Assembly: GCF_037976825.1 (NCBI RefSeq)
Contig: NZ_CP150269.1
Span: 6,568,501 to 6,632,500 of the forward strand
DNA: 64,000 bases
Reading direction: 5' to 3'
Origin: Paenibacillus sp. FSL K6-1330
GTDB lineage: Bacteria; Bacillota; Bacilli; Paenibacillales; Paenibacillaceae
This document shows, in pieces, positions 18,640 through 27,250 of this stretch (positions are counted from its first letter, which is position 1; the number at the start of each line of letters is the position of its first letter). Under the pieces are notes generated by a model. The model had not been told where the DNA came from, ran no database searches, and was given only the letters and a program-made list of their open reading frames with translations. The position numbers and the translations under genes are program-made.

Positions 18640-20431
18640 CGCTTACCGCCTCCCGTATAATCGGTATACTTAGACTGACCTTAGTCCCTTGACCCGGCAA
18701 GCTATCAATATGCAGAACGTAGGCATGTCCAAAATGCAGTTCCAGCCTCCGCAAGAGATTATGAAGTCCGATTCCGGTCGTGCTGGTCTCCTCACCGGAA
18801 ACGTACTCTCCCCGCAGGATGCGCTGCAGTTTATCCGGAGCTATCCCGAGTCCGTTATCCTCCACCACGAACAGCACCCGCTCTCCCGCCAATCGGCCGG
18901 AGATAAGCAGACTACCCTGACCGGCTTTCATCTCGAGTCCATGGTTGATCGCATTCTCCACCAGCGGCTGAATTAGCAATTTGGGGATGCATAAATCCAG
19001 AATGCCTTCTTCGATCTCCACCGAAATCGTAATTTTATCCCGATAACGAATTTCTTGGATTGTCAGATAATTGCGAATTTGCTGCATATCCTCACGAATG
19101 GGGATAACGGTATTTCCTCGCCGGATGCTGAAGCGCAGCAGGCTGCCCAGCGAAACCGCGATGCTGCTGATCACCTCGATCCTGTGAATCCGCGCCATCC
19201 AATTAATGGAATCCAGCGCATTGTACAAAAAATGGGGGGTGAACTGGGCATGAATCGCTTTGATCTCCGCCTCCTGCACCTTTAGCTGCTTCTCGTACAC
19301 CTGGTTAATCAATTCCTTGATCCTCTGAAGCATCCGGTTAAAGCTTCCGCCAAGATGACCAACCTCATCCCGGTACTTCGAATCGAAGGTGACCTCAAGG
19401 TCTCCCTTCTCAACCTGCCTCATTAGTCGACGCAGCTTGTGGAGCGGTCGGGTAATGTAATCGGACAGCAAGAAGGCCGTGCAGTAAGAGATCAACACTC
19501 CGAATATGACAATGAATATCGTGAAATTGCGAATGCTGGCGCTCTCACCGGTTAAAGCGCTTACAGGAACCACATTGATCAATTTAAAACCATGGGTATC
19601 GGATGTATCATAAATCACCATATGTTCAATATCCTGTTCCATTATTCGGAAGAATCCCTTTCTTTCTTGCAGAATGGTGGAAAGGTAAGGTTTCTCGAGG
19701 CGCGTGCCGACCTCCAGTTTGGAGAGATGGCTGGAAATGATATATCCTTTGTCATCCAAAAGATACACTTCTCCCCCGTCATACCGGTAAGCCCTTTCAT
19801 ATTTATCCGCGAGGGCAGGCTCCATAATGTCCACGATGAAATACCCCAGCGGTTTGCCGGTATCAATCTGCTTAAGTAATCGGCCAGAGCTGAGGACCGT
19901 CCCGTAATCCTCGAATTTTTTCAAGGAATAATGGCTATCCCAGACAACATCGCCACCTGCCAGCCTTGCTTTACGAAAAAGCCCCCAATCCGCGTTATAA
20001 CGTAGATAGGAGCTTGGTATAAATTTTCCCGTAAAGTAACGGTCTCCGTTCTCTCCGAGCACATACAGCTGGATATCCCATGATTTAAAACCGAGGAAGC
20101 TGTTCAAAATGGCAGCGACCGTCTGCTGGTCGCGGTATTTCTCTTCCACGCTTCGAGCAGCCGGCTTGGACAGAATATCCTGAATGTCTTTGTTGCTGTA
20201 CAGATACATGGACAGCTGTTCAATATCTTCGACGAAGTAATTAAGGCTGTAGTTGATTTGAGATAGGTTTTCCAGAATGATTTCATTGGCTTTGGTCTGG
20301 ATTTCACTAGAGGCTTTACGAATGGAGAAAATACCTAACACTGCGAGAGGGATGACCGCAATCAGAAGAAACAGCAGCATCAGCTTAGTCTTTAGTTCCA
20401 TGGCATGCAAACGATCCATCCAATAGTTCAT
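18632..20431 (-). CDS. YesM-type sensor histidine kinase
   Basis: This is a membrane sensor kinase of about 600 residues. It has an N-terminal transmembrane helix, an extracellular dCache-like sensing region of about 250 residues, a second helix near residue 300, a HAMP segment (PLHKLRRLMRQVEKGDLEV), and a His_kinase domain with the phospho-acceptor in HAQFTPHFLYNALDS. The ATPase domain carries PLVENAINHG, VVEDNGLGI and GIGLHNLLRRL. Two or three start codons are possible in the first 21 bases; 20431 keeps a GGGTGAG site six bases upstream. It is co-transcribed with the regulator and pairs with it. Confidence 0.92.
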   Translation of the reverse strand: MNYWMDRLHAMELKTKLMLLFLLIAVIPLAVLGIFSIRKASSEIQTKANEIILENLSQINYSLNYFVEDIEQLSMYLYSNKDIQDILSKPAARSVEEKYRDQQTVAAILNSFLGFKSWDIQLYVLGENGDRYFTGKFIPSSYLRYNADWGLFRKARLAGGDVVWDSHYSLKKFEDYGTVLSSGRLLKQIDTGKPLGYFIVDIMEPALADKYERAYRYDGGEVYLLDDKGYIISSHLSKLEVGTRLEKPYLSTILQERKGFFRIMEQDIEHMVIYDTSDTHGFKLINVVPVSALTGESASIRNFTIFIVIFGVLISYCTAFLLSDYITRPLHKLRRLMRQVEKGDLEVTFDSKYRDEVGHLGGSFNRMLQRIKELINQVYEKQLKVQEAEIKAIHAQFTPHFLYNALDSINWMARIHRIEVISSIAVSLGSLLRFSIRRGNTVIPIREDMQQIRNYLTIQEIRYRDKITISVEIEEGILDLCIPKLLIQPLVENAINHGLEMKAGQGSLLISGRLAGERVLFVVEDNGLGIAPDKLQRILRGEYVSGEETSTTGIGLHNLLRRLELHFGHAYVLHIDSLPGQGTKVSLSIPIIREAVSDV

Positions 20432-20466
20432 GACTGGCTCACCCATTTTCACTCGAATTTCAGATT

Positions 20467-20495
20467 AATATAGCATAAAATGTCGGATGCACCAA
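20467..20495 (-). promoter_or_regulatory. Sigma-A promoter of the two-component operon
   Basis: Minus strand -35 TTGGTG (20490-20495), 17-base spacer, -10 TATATT (20467-20472), shortly before the kinase start. Confidence 0.65.
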
Positions 20496-20606
20496 TCCTC
20501 TGGCACCTATATACTGATTTCTCTCAGAGATGATCCCTGATTCTGCAGCTTTACCGTTTACGAATGACATGCCCGTTAAATCGGATAAGCTCTGTGCCTT
20601 CAGCCA

Positions 20607-20679
20607 ATAAAAATACACCCCTAAGAATTTAAATCGGTTAAACCCAAGGTTTAATCCAATCTCCATTCCAAGGGGTGTA
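20607..20679 (-). terminator. Terminator of thuA with structured loop
   Basis: TACACCCCT/AGGGGTGTA arms (20614-20622, 20671-20679) enclose a loop holding a second perfect hairpin (TTAAACC/GGTTTAA). A U-rich run follows in minus-strand RNA. Confidence 0.7.
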
Positions 20680-20719
20680 CTTCAACCCTCATACGGATGT
20701 CGTCTAGCGAGGCAAAACT

Positions 20720-21454
20720 TTAGATGAATGCTTTGTATTCCAGCGGAGATACCCGGCCATAAGAAGCTTTCGCACCTTGGATCGGTGCCGCCCAGGCCAC
20801 GGCATTCGTAATTACCTGCTGAATTTCAGGTTGATGATAGGTCGGAAATGCTTCATGTCCCGGTCTAAAATAGAACAGCTTGCCGCGTCCGCGCTTGTAA
20901 CAGCAGCCACTGCGGAATACCTCGCCACCTTCGAACCAGGAGACAAACACCAGTTCATCCGGTGCCGGGATCTCAAAGCGCTCACCGTACATTTCTTCCT
21001 GCGGAACCTCGATATATTCTCCAAGTCCGCTAACAATCGGATGGCTGGGATCGATGATCCATAACCGCTCCTTCTCACCGTCATCGCGCCATTTCAGTGC
21101 GCCTGTATTCGTGCCGAGAAGGCGCTGGAAGATCTTCGAGCCGTGACCGGAATGCAGCACGATGATCCCCATGCCGTCCAGTACGCGCTGGCGCACTTTT
21201 TCCACGATATCATCCCGCACTTCGCCGTGAGCCACATGCCCCCACCAGATCAGAACATCCGTTGAAGCGAGCACCTCATCCGTCAAGCCGTGTTCCGGAT
21301 CATCCAGTACGGCGGTGCGTACAACGAACTGTGCATCCTTTCCCAGAAAATCAGCAATCGTACGGTGGATGCCTTCAGGGTAAATCTTAGCGATCTGATC
21401 ATTATGTCTCTCGTGCCGGTATTCATTCCATACCGTTACATTGATATTAGCCAA
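20720..21454 (-). CDS. ThuA-like protein
   Basis: A 244-residue ThuA-fold (class I glutamine amidotransferase-like) protein: [10 protein letters not shown] at the N-terminus, [52 protein letters not shown]. Members are tied to trehalose or other sugar metabolism but their reaction is not established. The start is a TTG at 21454, decided by AAAGGAGG nine bases upstream. It is divergent from an AraC-type regulator, which probably controls it, and is closed by a structured terminator. Confidence 0.85.
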   Translation of the reverse strand: MANINVTVWNEYRHERHNDQIAKIYPEGIHRTIADFLGKDAQFVVRTAVLDDPEHGLTDEVLASTDVLIWWGHVAHGEVRDDIVEKVRQRVLDGMGIIVLHSGHGSKIFQRLLGTNTGALKWRDDGEKERLWIIDPSHPIVSGLGEYIEVPQEEMYGERFEIPAPDELVFVSWFEGGEVFRSGCCYKRGRGKLFYFRPGHEAFPTYHQPEIQQVITNAVAWAAPIQGAKASYGRVSPLEYKAFI

Positions 21455-21604
21455 GGGTAGTGGCCTCCTTTAATATTGAAATAAAGCGACCTCTTATACA
21501 TTCATCCCAAGTATAGGCTGTGTTACAATGAACGGGAATGTGTGAAAGTTACTCTTTTTGTACAAAAACGACTTCGCGTTTTTTTGGGAGAGAGGGTGGA
21601 ATTC

Positions 21605-22492
21605 GTGCTATCGATGAACGCTGACTATGTGCCAAGGATCAAACTGATGGGGTTTGTCTCCTACAAGAACCCCTGGATTCATTTCAAGCGGAACACACAC
21701 GAGTATATTCTGTATTTCGTGAAGAGCGGCGAGCTTCATATGCGGGAGAACGGCGTTTCCCATGTGCTCAAGAAAGGCGACTTACTGGTCCTTGAACCGC
21801 ATCTGGACCACGAGGGAACACAGAAACGTCCCTGTGACTACTACTATATTCATTTTGAACACCCCGATATTCATCAAGCCCCCGAGCGGCCCTTGTCCTT
21901 GCTAGCCAAGCAATGGATCATGGGGGAGAACCAAACGGCAGGCAAAGATGACAGCAGGCAGCTATATTTCCCCAAGACCTGCACGCTAACCCAGAAAAAA
22001 AGCCTTCATCACATGTACCATGCCCTCGGCGAAATGCTGCAGCTATACAGACGGAAGCACTTTAACCGCAGTTTGACCGCGCTCAAATTCATGGAAATGC
22101 TGATCGAGCTGTCCCGTGAGAGCCTGTTCGATGAGCTGGAGAAGAACAGCCCGCACACCAAGTCTTATATGAAGGTGCATGCACTGCTCGACTACATCCA
22201 TGAACATTACGCCGAGAAAATCATCAGCTCGGAGATCGAGCAGCGATTCGAATGCAACTATGATTACATCAATCGAGTGTTCGTCAAGCTTACCGGCCAT
22301 ACGATCATGCGCTATGTGAATCAGGTTCGAATCAATCATGCCAAGGAGTTAATCGAGGCCACCCACCTCAGCTTTGGGGAGATTGGTTATCTGACCGGCC
22401 TGGAGGATCCGTTCTATTTCAGCAAGGTGTTCAAAAAATATGTCGGTATGTCCCCCAATCAATACTATAAGCAGGTCCGCGAGAAGGAATAA
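21605..22492 (+). CDS. AraC-family transcriptional regulator
   Basis: A sugar-type AraC regulator of about 296 residues. The N-terminal cupin-like sensing domain (EYILYFVKSGELHMRENG, KKGDLLVLEPHLDHEG) is followed by a two-helix-turn-helix domain ending in LSFGEIGYLTGLEDPFYFSKVFKKYVGMSPNQYYK. The GTG at 21605 has a GAGGGTGG site upstream; the ATG at 21614 is an alternative, and the open frame from 21542 lacks a binding site. It is divergent from the ThuA gene across a 150-base shared control region. Confidence 0.85.
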   Translation: MLSMNADYVPRIKLMGFVSYKNPWIHFKRNTHEYILYFVKSGELHMRENGVSHVLKKGDLLVLEPHLDHEGTQKRPCDYYYIHFEHPDIHQAPERPLSLLAKQWIMGENQTAGKDDSRQLYFPKTCTLTQKKSLHHMYHALGEMLQLYRRKHFNRSLTALKFMEMLIELSRESLFDELEKNSPHTKSYMKVHALLDYIHEHYAEKIISSEIEQRFECNYDYINRVFVKLTGHTIMRYVNQVRINHAKELIEATHLSFGEIGYLTGLEDPFYFSKVFKKYVGMSPNQYYKQVREKE

Positions 22493-22539
22493 GGTGAAGT
22501 GTACTCGTGGCTAAGCTCACGGTATAACAGTCGCCCTAT

Positions 22540-22807
22540 TGTGGATAGATCCACTGCAAGCGTAACGGCTACCTCCGGTTTTGGGGATAACCGGTCTCCT
22601 CCCACCAGTTAATGGGGAGTTATGCTTGCACTTCTCCACATTTGTTCACAAACGCTGGATAACTACCATGAAATATATGATCGAAATTCGATTTGTGCAG
22701 AATGAACGGGGATAATGTTTATAACTCTGTGTATAACGAAGCCATTCATAATGTTATACACAGTCCTTCCGGTGTGAAGTAAGCGTCCTTAGTTTGCATT
22801 ATCCACA
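22540..22807. other. DnaA-box cluster in a gene-free region
   Basis: Three perfect TTATNCACA boxes lie at 22728-22736 (minus), 22754-22762 (plus) and 22799-22807 (plus). Single-mismatch boxes lie at 22540-22548 (minus), 22582-22590 (minus), 22632-22640 and 22642-22650 (both plus). The two central perfect boxes face each other as an 11-bp inverted repeat (22727-22737, 22753-22763). No gene occupies 22493-22991. Clusters of DnaA boxes away from oriC exist in B. subtilis and affect DnaA availability; no dnaA or dnaN is nearby, so oriC is unlikely. Confidence 0.65.
22556..22629 (+). other. Three-way-junction inverted repeat structure
   Basis: GCAAGCGTAAC (22556-22566) pairs with GTTATGCTTGC (22619-22629) over 11 positions if a G-U wobble is allowed on the plus strand. 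Inside are CCGGTT/AACCGG (22575-22580, 22589-22594) and a CTCC..GGAG hairpin. The wobble favours a plus-strand RNA. It lies 63 bases after the AraC gene and lacks a U tail. Confidence 0.45.
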
Positions 22808-22856
22808 TGCGTTGATTTGGATTTTTTTGCACTTGAATCCTAGGGTCAATGGCATA

Positions 22857-22899
22857 TCAAAAAAGCGAAGACAAGGAAGCCTCCTCCCTGTCTTCGCTT
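22857..22899 (-). terminator. Terminator of the RNase H gene
   Basis: AAGCGAAGACA/TGTCTTCGCTT arms (22863-22873, 22889-22899); minus-strand RNA continues with UUUUUU. Confidence 0.85.
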
Positions 22900-22991
22900 A
22901 TTGTAAGGTGCCGCCCAGACGCGATAAATACGTTGCTATAAAACTACGGCTTTTTATAAAACTTCGGACGTTTCTCTTCTGTAATCCCTCT

Positions 22992-23654
22992 TTATTTGCG
23001 CCCGTAATCGGCCTTAATCTCTCCCCAGCTCTTCGTTTGCCATTTCAGCACCTTGTTCTCATATGTATTGGTTCGAAGCCAGTGCTCGGCCCGGTCCACC
23101 AGATCCCAGATCTCTTGGGTTGACGCGTCGCGCGGAAGCGTGGTGGCCACCTTCTTCTGCTTCAGCCATTTGAGTGCATTCATGGAATCACTGTACACCG
23201 TTTTGGTGCTGCCCATTTTCTTCAGGTAAGCCAGCGCGTGGACGATGGCCAGAAACTCTCCGAGATTGTTCGTTCCCTTCGAAATCGGTCCGCACGAGAA
23301 CAGAATATCTCCCGTCTGCGTATCCACGCCTTTATACTCGACAGGTCCAGGGTTTCCTCGCGTCCCCACATCTACGGAGATGCTGTCATAATCGATCTCG
23401 CCCGGTTCTTCAGCGGCTGATGCGCTGATGCGCTTGTAGCTCTTGGAGCCTGAGCTGCCGGGCTTGCTTCCGGACTGCTGCCCCCAGTAATTTTTATAAC
23501 CTGCCGCATAAGCCTGTTCCGCTTCGCTTCGGGATTCGAACGCCTTGAACTTCGCACCTGTAAACTGATTGACCTGCTGTTGGCATTCGCCCCAGCTTGT
23601 ATAAATTCCGGGCACTTTACCTACCCAGACTACATAATATTTTTGCTTCGCCAT
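22992..23654 (-). CDS. rnhA: Ribonuclease H, viroplasmin-domain type
   Basis: This protein of about 220 residues joins an N-terminal RNA/DNA-hybrid-binding (viroplasmin) domain (KYYVVWVGKVPGIYTSW ending in YAAGYKNYW) by a Ser/Gly linker to an RNase H fold. The catalytic acids are visible: Asp in SVDVGTRGNPGPVEYKG, Glu in NLGEFLAIVHAL, and Asp in VYSDSMNALKWL. It degrades the RNA of RNA-DNA hybrids. The second of two tandem ATGs is preferred because GGAGG then has six-base spacing. Its terminator lies about 90 bases beyond the stop. Confidence 0.9.
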   Translation of the reverse strand: MAKQKYYVVWVGKVPGIYTSWGECQQQVNQFTGAKFKAFESRSEAEQAYAAGYKNYWGQQSGSKPGSSGSKSYKRISASAAEEPGEIDYDSISVDVGTRGNPGPVEYKGVDTQTGDILFSCGPISKGTNNLGEFLAIVHALAYLKKMGSTKTVYSDSMNALKWLKQKKVATTLPRDASTQEIWDLVDRAEHWLRTNTYENKVLKWQTKSWGEIKADYGRK

Positions 23655-23682
23655 CATAAACCTCCATTCCGAACTAACCTCT

Positions 23683-23907
23683 CTAGCGTACTATATCACA
23701 TCCTCCGAAACCAACAAAAAAAGCGCCATCGTCTCCGATCCGCTTTCTGTGCTTAATCTTATTCAATTGTTCCTGTTTCGTCGGCTTCACTCTCACATGC
23801 TGTGACAGCGAACTGTAATCTTCGTTGGTCTTTCTCATCGAGACGGCTGACCATGTTCCGGCACGTTCCGCTTTGCGGAGCGATTTTTGCGTTTTGGTAC
23901 GGGCCAT
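23683..23907 (-). CDS. Small basic hypothetical protein, YqkK-like
   Basis: A 74-residue basic protein starting MARTKTQKSLRKAERAGTW, a style shared by the small YqkK-type proteins of Bacillus relatives, function unknown. AAGGAG lies ten bases before the ATG at 23907. The longer open frame would overlap the divergent WYL regulator's start and lacks a binding site. The C-terminus (DGAFFVGFGGCDIVR) is hydrophobic and Gly-rich. Confidence 0.65.
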   Translation of the reverse strand: MARTKTQKSLRKAERAGTWSAVSMRKTNEDYSSLSQHVRVKPTKQEQLNKIKHRKRIGDDGAFFVGFGGCDIVR

Positions 23908-24043
23908 GAGGCTCACTCTCCTTGTATTATGGGATTTCCTATATTGTACGGCAAAATGGGTGGGAATGGAACAACTGCCGGTCAGGTTCCGGCCACTCCG
24001 CATGAACGAACTATCGCCTGCAGTATATTCATAAAACCTATGA

Positions 24044-24049
24044 TATAAT
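24044..24049 (+). promoter_or_regulatory. -10 element of the WYL regulator gene
   Basis: TATAAT, 52 bases before the start codon, within TATGATATAATACGG; no good -35 box is found 16-18 bases upstream. Confidence 0.35.
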
Positions 24050-24100
24050 ACGGAATCATTGGAGAATAGATCCCAAACAGACAGGAGGAGTTGAACCGAT

Positions 24101-25054
24101 ATGAAACTGGAGCGGCTCATATCCATGATTTACATGCTGCTGAACAACGAGATCCTGTCCGCGTCTGCCCTGGCAGAGAAATATAACGTGTCCCAAAGAA
24201 CCATATACCGCGACATCGATGCGATCTGCGCAGCCGGCATTCCGGTTGTATCGTATCAAGGGGTGAACGGCGGGTATGGCATTATGGAGCAATACAAGAT
24301 GGACAAAAGCTTGCTCGGCTCTTACGATGTCAGCGCCCTGATCACCATCCTGCACAGCATGTCAACGGTGTTTGAGGATGAACGGGCCATGGATACCATT
24401 CAGCGTCTGCAAACCATAGACCGTTCCGGCAATTCCGCATCGCAGGGATTGTCCATGGATATCGGGAGCTGGCGCTCTTACAACGAAAGCCTCCGTCTCC
24501 TTCGCCGCGCCATTACCGACAAGCATGTGATCTCCTTTCAATACATAAGCGCCAAGAATGAACGCATTCGCCGTAAAGTCGAACCTCTGCGACTCATGTA
24601 TAAATTCGGATCCTGGTATTTGTACGGCTTCTGCAGAACCAGAGCCGATTACCGCGAATTCCGGATTTCGAGAATGTCGGAGCTGTCCCCATCCGCCGAG
24701 CCCTTTCAACATCAGCATTCAGAGGAGCACACGCACGGGCCCCATCTTCAAGAGCAGAATCCGTTCCACCGAGGGGAGCAGCACAGCTGGAAACCTTCAT
24801 CCGATGCGATAGAAGTTATCCTTCACGTATCCCCCCGGGCCTTGGCCAAAGCAATGGATCAATTCTATGATGTGCAGCGGGAATTTCATGATGACGGCTC
24901 GCTCCGTCTCACGTTCAAGGTCGAACATCCGGATTCCTGGTGGTTCTGGTCTACCCTGCTGAGCTTTGGCGAGGATATCGAGATCATTGAGCCCGCTGAC
25001 TTAAGGACGCGCATGCAATCCAAATTAGAAAAAATGCTGAAGGTTTACGCATAA
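24101..25054 (+). CDS. HTH-WYL transcriptional regulator (YafY family)
   Basis: A 317-residue regulator with an N-terminal HTH_11 domain (ILSASALAEKYNVSQRTIYRDID, residues about 17-39), the GYGIMEQYKMDK wing, a WYL domain in the middle (VISFQYISAKNERIRRKVEPLRLMYKFGSWYLYGFC) and a C-terminal WCX extension. WYL domains sense ligands, often nucleic-acid-derived. A His/Glu-rich stretch near residue 210 is unusual. The ATG has AGGAGG upstream. The stop codon overlaps the following terminator, so DinB downstream is probably expressed by read-through or separately. Confidence 0.88.
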   Translation: MKLERLISMIYMLLNNEILSASALAEKYNVSQRTIYRDIDAICAAGIPVVSYQGVNGGYGIMEQYKMDKSLLGSYDVSALITILHSMSTVFEDERAMDTIQRLQTIDRSGNSASQGLSMDIGSWRSYNESLRLLRRAITDKHVISFQYISAKNERIRRKVEPLRLMYKFGSWYLYGFCRTRADYREFRISRMSELSPSAEPFQHQHSEEHTHGPHLQEQNPFHRGEQHSWKPSSDAIEVILHVSPRALAKAMDQFYDVQREFHDDGSLRLTFKVEHPDSWWFWSTLLSFGEDIEIIEPADLRTRMQSKLEKMLKVYA

Positions 25055-25086
25055 GTATGACAGTCCGCTGTCATACTTTTTTATTT
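25053..25086 (+). terminator. Terminator between the WYL regulator and dinB
   Basis: AAGTATGACAG/CTGTCATACTT (25053-25063, 25068-25078) with a four-base loop and a T tract. It begins inside the regulator's stop codon. Confidence 0.85.
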
Positions 25087-25134
25087 ACAATGTTCCCAAG
25101 AAAGCAAAACACGAAGCCAAAGGGGACGATCACG

Positions 25135-25656
25135 ATGAACTATCCTGTCAAAATGTATGAGTACCATGTATGGGCCAACCAAGCGATATTCAACCGCCTG
25201 CTGGAACTGCCGGGCGAATTGTACAATCGGAAAATAACGAGCATTTTCCCAACCGTATCCGAAGCGTTGATTCACATCTACACGGCGGATCTCGGATGGA
25301 TGAACATTTTATCCGGAATGGACATGAACCATGCTTTAACGGAGGCCTTCCAGCTCCGAGACGAGCTTGAGTCCATTTCACTGGAGGACCTAAACCTCCG
25401 GTTTATCGAGCTGTCAGAGCGATTCACGGCTTTTCTCAGCCATAATCCTGACCTGGAACGGATCATCCGATTGGATAATCCTTATGCCGGGATCCGGGAT
25501 ACCCGCCTGTCCGAGATTATGCTTCATGTCGTGAACCACGGCACGTACCATCGTGGAAATATTGCCGCCATGATGCGCCAGCTCGGAAGCTCCTCCGCGA
25601 TGACCGACTACGCTTTTTTTTGGTACCAGAGTGAGCAGGAGTTGGTTCTTACCTGA
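25135..25656 (+). CDS. DinB-family protein
   Basis: A 173-residue DinB/YfiT-like four-helix bundle protein. Metal-ligand histidines are in the usual places: EALIHIYTADLGW and MLHVVNHGTYHRGNIAAMM. Such proteins are metal-dependent thiol transferases or of unknown function, some DNA-damage induced. I start at 25135 (MNYPVKMYEYHVWANQ); the longer frame from 25057 would begin inside the terminator hairpin. AAAGGGG lies eight to nine bases upstream. Confidence 0.85.
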   Translation: MNYPVKMYEYHVWANQAIFNRLLELPGELYNRKITSIFPTVSEALIHIYTADLGWMNILSGMDMNHALTEAFQLRDELESISLEDLNLRFIELSERFTAFLSHNPDLERIIRLDNPYAGIRDTRLSEIMLHVVNHGTYHRGNIAAMMRQLGSSSAMTDYAFFWYQSEQELVLT

Positions 25657-25739
25657 ATGACTCGAAGCATAGCGGCAATCGCCCCTCGCCCCTGATCCGG
25701 AAATCCCATATCGGGTATCAGGCCGGCAAATACTGCACC

Positions 25740-25779
25740 CAAAAAGCCTGCTTCAGAATCGGGTTCCAAGGCAGGCTTT
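25740..25779 (-). terminator. Terminator of the ehu-ect operon
   Basis: AAAGCCTGC/GCAGGCTTT arms (25743-25751, 25771-25779); minus-strand RNA continues with UUUU. It lies 16 bases past the UPF0316 gene, the last gene of the operon. A weaker hairpin (CCTGAT/ATCAGG, about 25691-25722) next to it may serve dinB. Confidence 0.8.
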
Positions 25780-25794
25780 CCTATTACATGTGTT

Positions 25795-26331
25795 CTACAA
25801 TTTCAATTTGCGTCCTTCCGTCAATCGTACCCAGAAGCCGCCTTTGAAACTTTTCGGTTCATGGGAGATAATGAACGCCTGCGGCGACATTTTGGATAGT
25901 GACTCCATCAACCGCCGCTCGTTCTTCCGTTTCACGAGCACTTGAAGCACGAGCCGTTTGCCATCCTTGCCGTCCGCTTCCCAGGCGGTCACGCCATATC
26001 CTTTCTCCCGCAGGTTCATCGCCAGGTTCGTCTCAACGGAATTAACGATAACCTGTACCACGATGTATCCGAGTGCCAAATATTCCTCGATCCGACTGCC
26101 GGCATATACGCCAAGGCCGAAGCCCAGGCAATAGGCCGCCATATTAAAAGGATTGTCCAGATTTTGCAGGACGAGATTGAGGCCGAGCAGGTAGACGAAT
26201 ACCTCCAGCATGGCCAGAAGGGAGGCGATCCCCCTTCTGCCTTTGATCATCAGAATCAGCCGCAGCGAAAAGATCGAGACATAGACTACGTTGATGCCGA
26301 TGATGGAACCGATAAGTGTCAGCGAGATCAT
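25795..26331 (-). CDS. UPF0316/DUF2179-type membrane protein
   Basis: A 178-residue protein with three N-terminal membrane helices (about residues 5-25, 36-56, 60-78) and a small cytoplasmic alpha/beta domain (YIVVQVIVNSVETNLAMNLREKGYGVTAW, then VLQVLVKRKNERRLMESL). This is the layout of the UPF0316 (YebE-like) family, function unknown. Its ATG overlaps the ectD stop (ATGA), so it is translationally coupled to ectoine hydroxylation and closes the osmoadaptation operon. That position hints at a role in solute or ion homeostasis, which is inference. Confidence 0.85.
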   Translation of the reverse strand: MISLTLIGSIIGINVVYVSIFSLRLILMIKGRRGIASLLAMLEVFVYLLGLNLVLQNLDNPFNMAAYCLGFGLGVYAGSRIEEYLALGYIVVQVIVNSVETNLAMNLREKGYGVTAWEADGKDGKRLVLQVLVKRKNERRLMESLSKMSPQAFIISHEPKSFKGGFWVRLTEGRKLKL

Positions 26332-27236
26332 TGAGAATCACGAGTGGCGATATACTCCGGTCTTGGCTTCTGGCCCGAATACGGCTGCTTGACCTTGTTC
26401 TCCACGCTGTTATAAACCATGAAAATATTGCTGCGCGGCATCGGCGTAATGTTACTGTTCGAACCGTGCATAATGTTGCAGTCAAAAATCACGATTGAGC
26501 CCGCTTTGCCAACCGGCGTGTCGATACCGCCTTTCTTCACCATGCTTGTCAGGCTGTCATGATCCGGAACACCGTACTCCTGCTTACGCAGGGAATCCTT
26601 GAAGTGATCCTCCGGCGTTTGGCCGATGCAGGCCACGAATTCCTTATGCGACCCCGGCACAACCATAAGCGGTCCGTTATAAGGGTAGTTATCCTCCAGG
26701 GCAATGGAGCAGCTCAACGCTCTCATGCGTGGCATGCCATCCTCGACATGCCACGTTTCGAAATCGGAGTGCCAATAGAACTCCTTGCCCGTAAAGCCCG
26801 GCTTGTAATTAATTCGGGATTGATGGATATACGTCTCGCCTCCCAAGAGGTATTCCATAATCGCCAGGAGTCTCGGATGCTGGGATAGCTTCTTGAACAC
26901 TTCATGGCTCTCATGCACCGCGAATACCGACCGCACTTCATTCCCGCCCGGCTCCCGGATCACTTCATCCTTGTCCGATTCTCTTGCCGTTACCTGCAAA
27001 CTGCGGGCTTCCGCCTGATATTTCGACAGCTCCTCTCGACCAAAAAAGTCTTCCAGGAATAAATATCCGTTGCGCTCATAGAAGTCGGATTGCTCCTGCG
27101 TTAACGCTGCATCCGGACTCCATTCGGAATGAACGACAGGATCCTGTCTCTTTAGGATTCGGGGCTCCGCATGCACTCTTGAAGGATAAACGTCCAGTTC
27201 TTTTTCCTGAAGGGCCGACACATGATTATTACTCAT
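26328..27236 (-). CDS. ectD: Ectoine 5-hydroxylase
   Basis: An Fe(II)/2-oxoglutarate dioxygenase turning ectoine into 5-hydroxyectoine. At 302 residues it has the normal length. The EctD signature FYWHSDFETWHVEDGMPRMR near residue 147 includes the first Fe ligands (His and Asp of HSD); the second His is in IMHGSNSNITPMPRSN, followed by the 2-oxoglutarate-binding Arg. The N-terminus YPSRV is also typical. It lies 14 bases after ectC. Its presence means the strain probably makes hydroxyectoine as well as ectoine. Confidence 0.96.
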   Translation of the reverse strand: MSNNHVSALQEKELDVYPSRVHAEPRILKRQDPVVHSEWSPDAALTQEQSDFYERNGYLFLEDFFGREELSKYQAEARSLQVTARESDKDEVIREPGGNEVRSVFAVHESHEVFKKLSQHPRLLAIMEYLLGGETYIHQSRINYKPGFTGKEFYWHSDFETWHVEDGMPRMRALSCSIALEDNYPYNGPLMVVPGSHKEFVACIGQTPEDHFKDSLRKQEYGVPDHDSLTSMVKKGGIDTPVGKAGSIVIFDCNIMHGSNSNITPMPRSNIFMVYNSVENKVKQPYSGQKPRPEYIATRDSQ

Positions 27237-27250
27237 CGCATATCATCTCC

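Noticed and set aside
21455..21604. Specific promoters for thuA and the divergent araC gene
   Set aside because: TATACT (minus) and TACAAT (plus) -10-like boxes exist but neither has a credible -35 box at 16-18 bases, so I list none.
22540..22807. Chromosomal origin (oriC)
   Set aside because: No dnaA, dnaN, AT-rich unwinding tract or ribosomal-protein genes nearby; only the box cluster is present.
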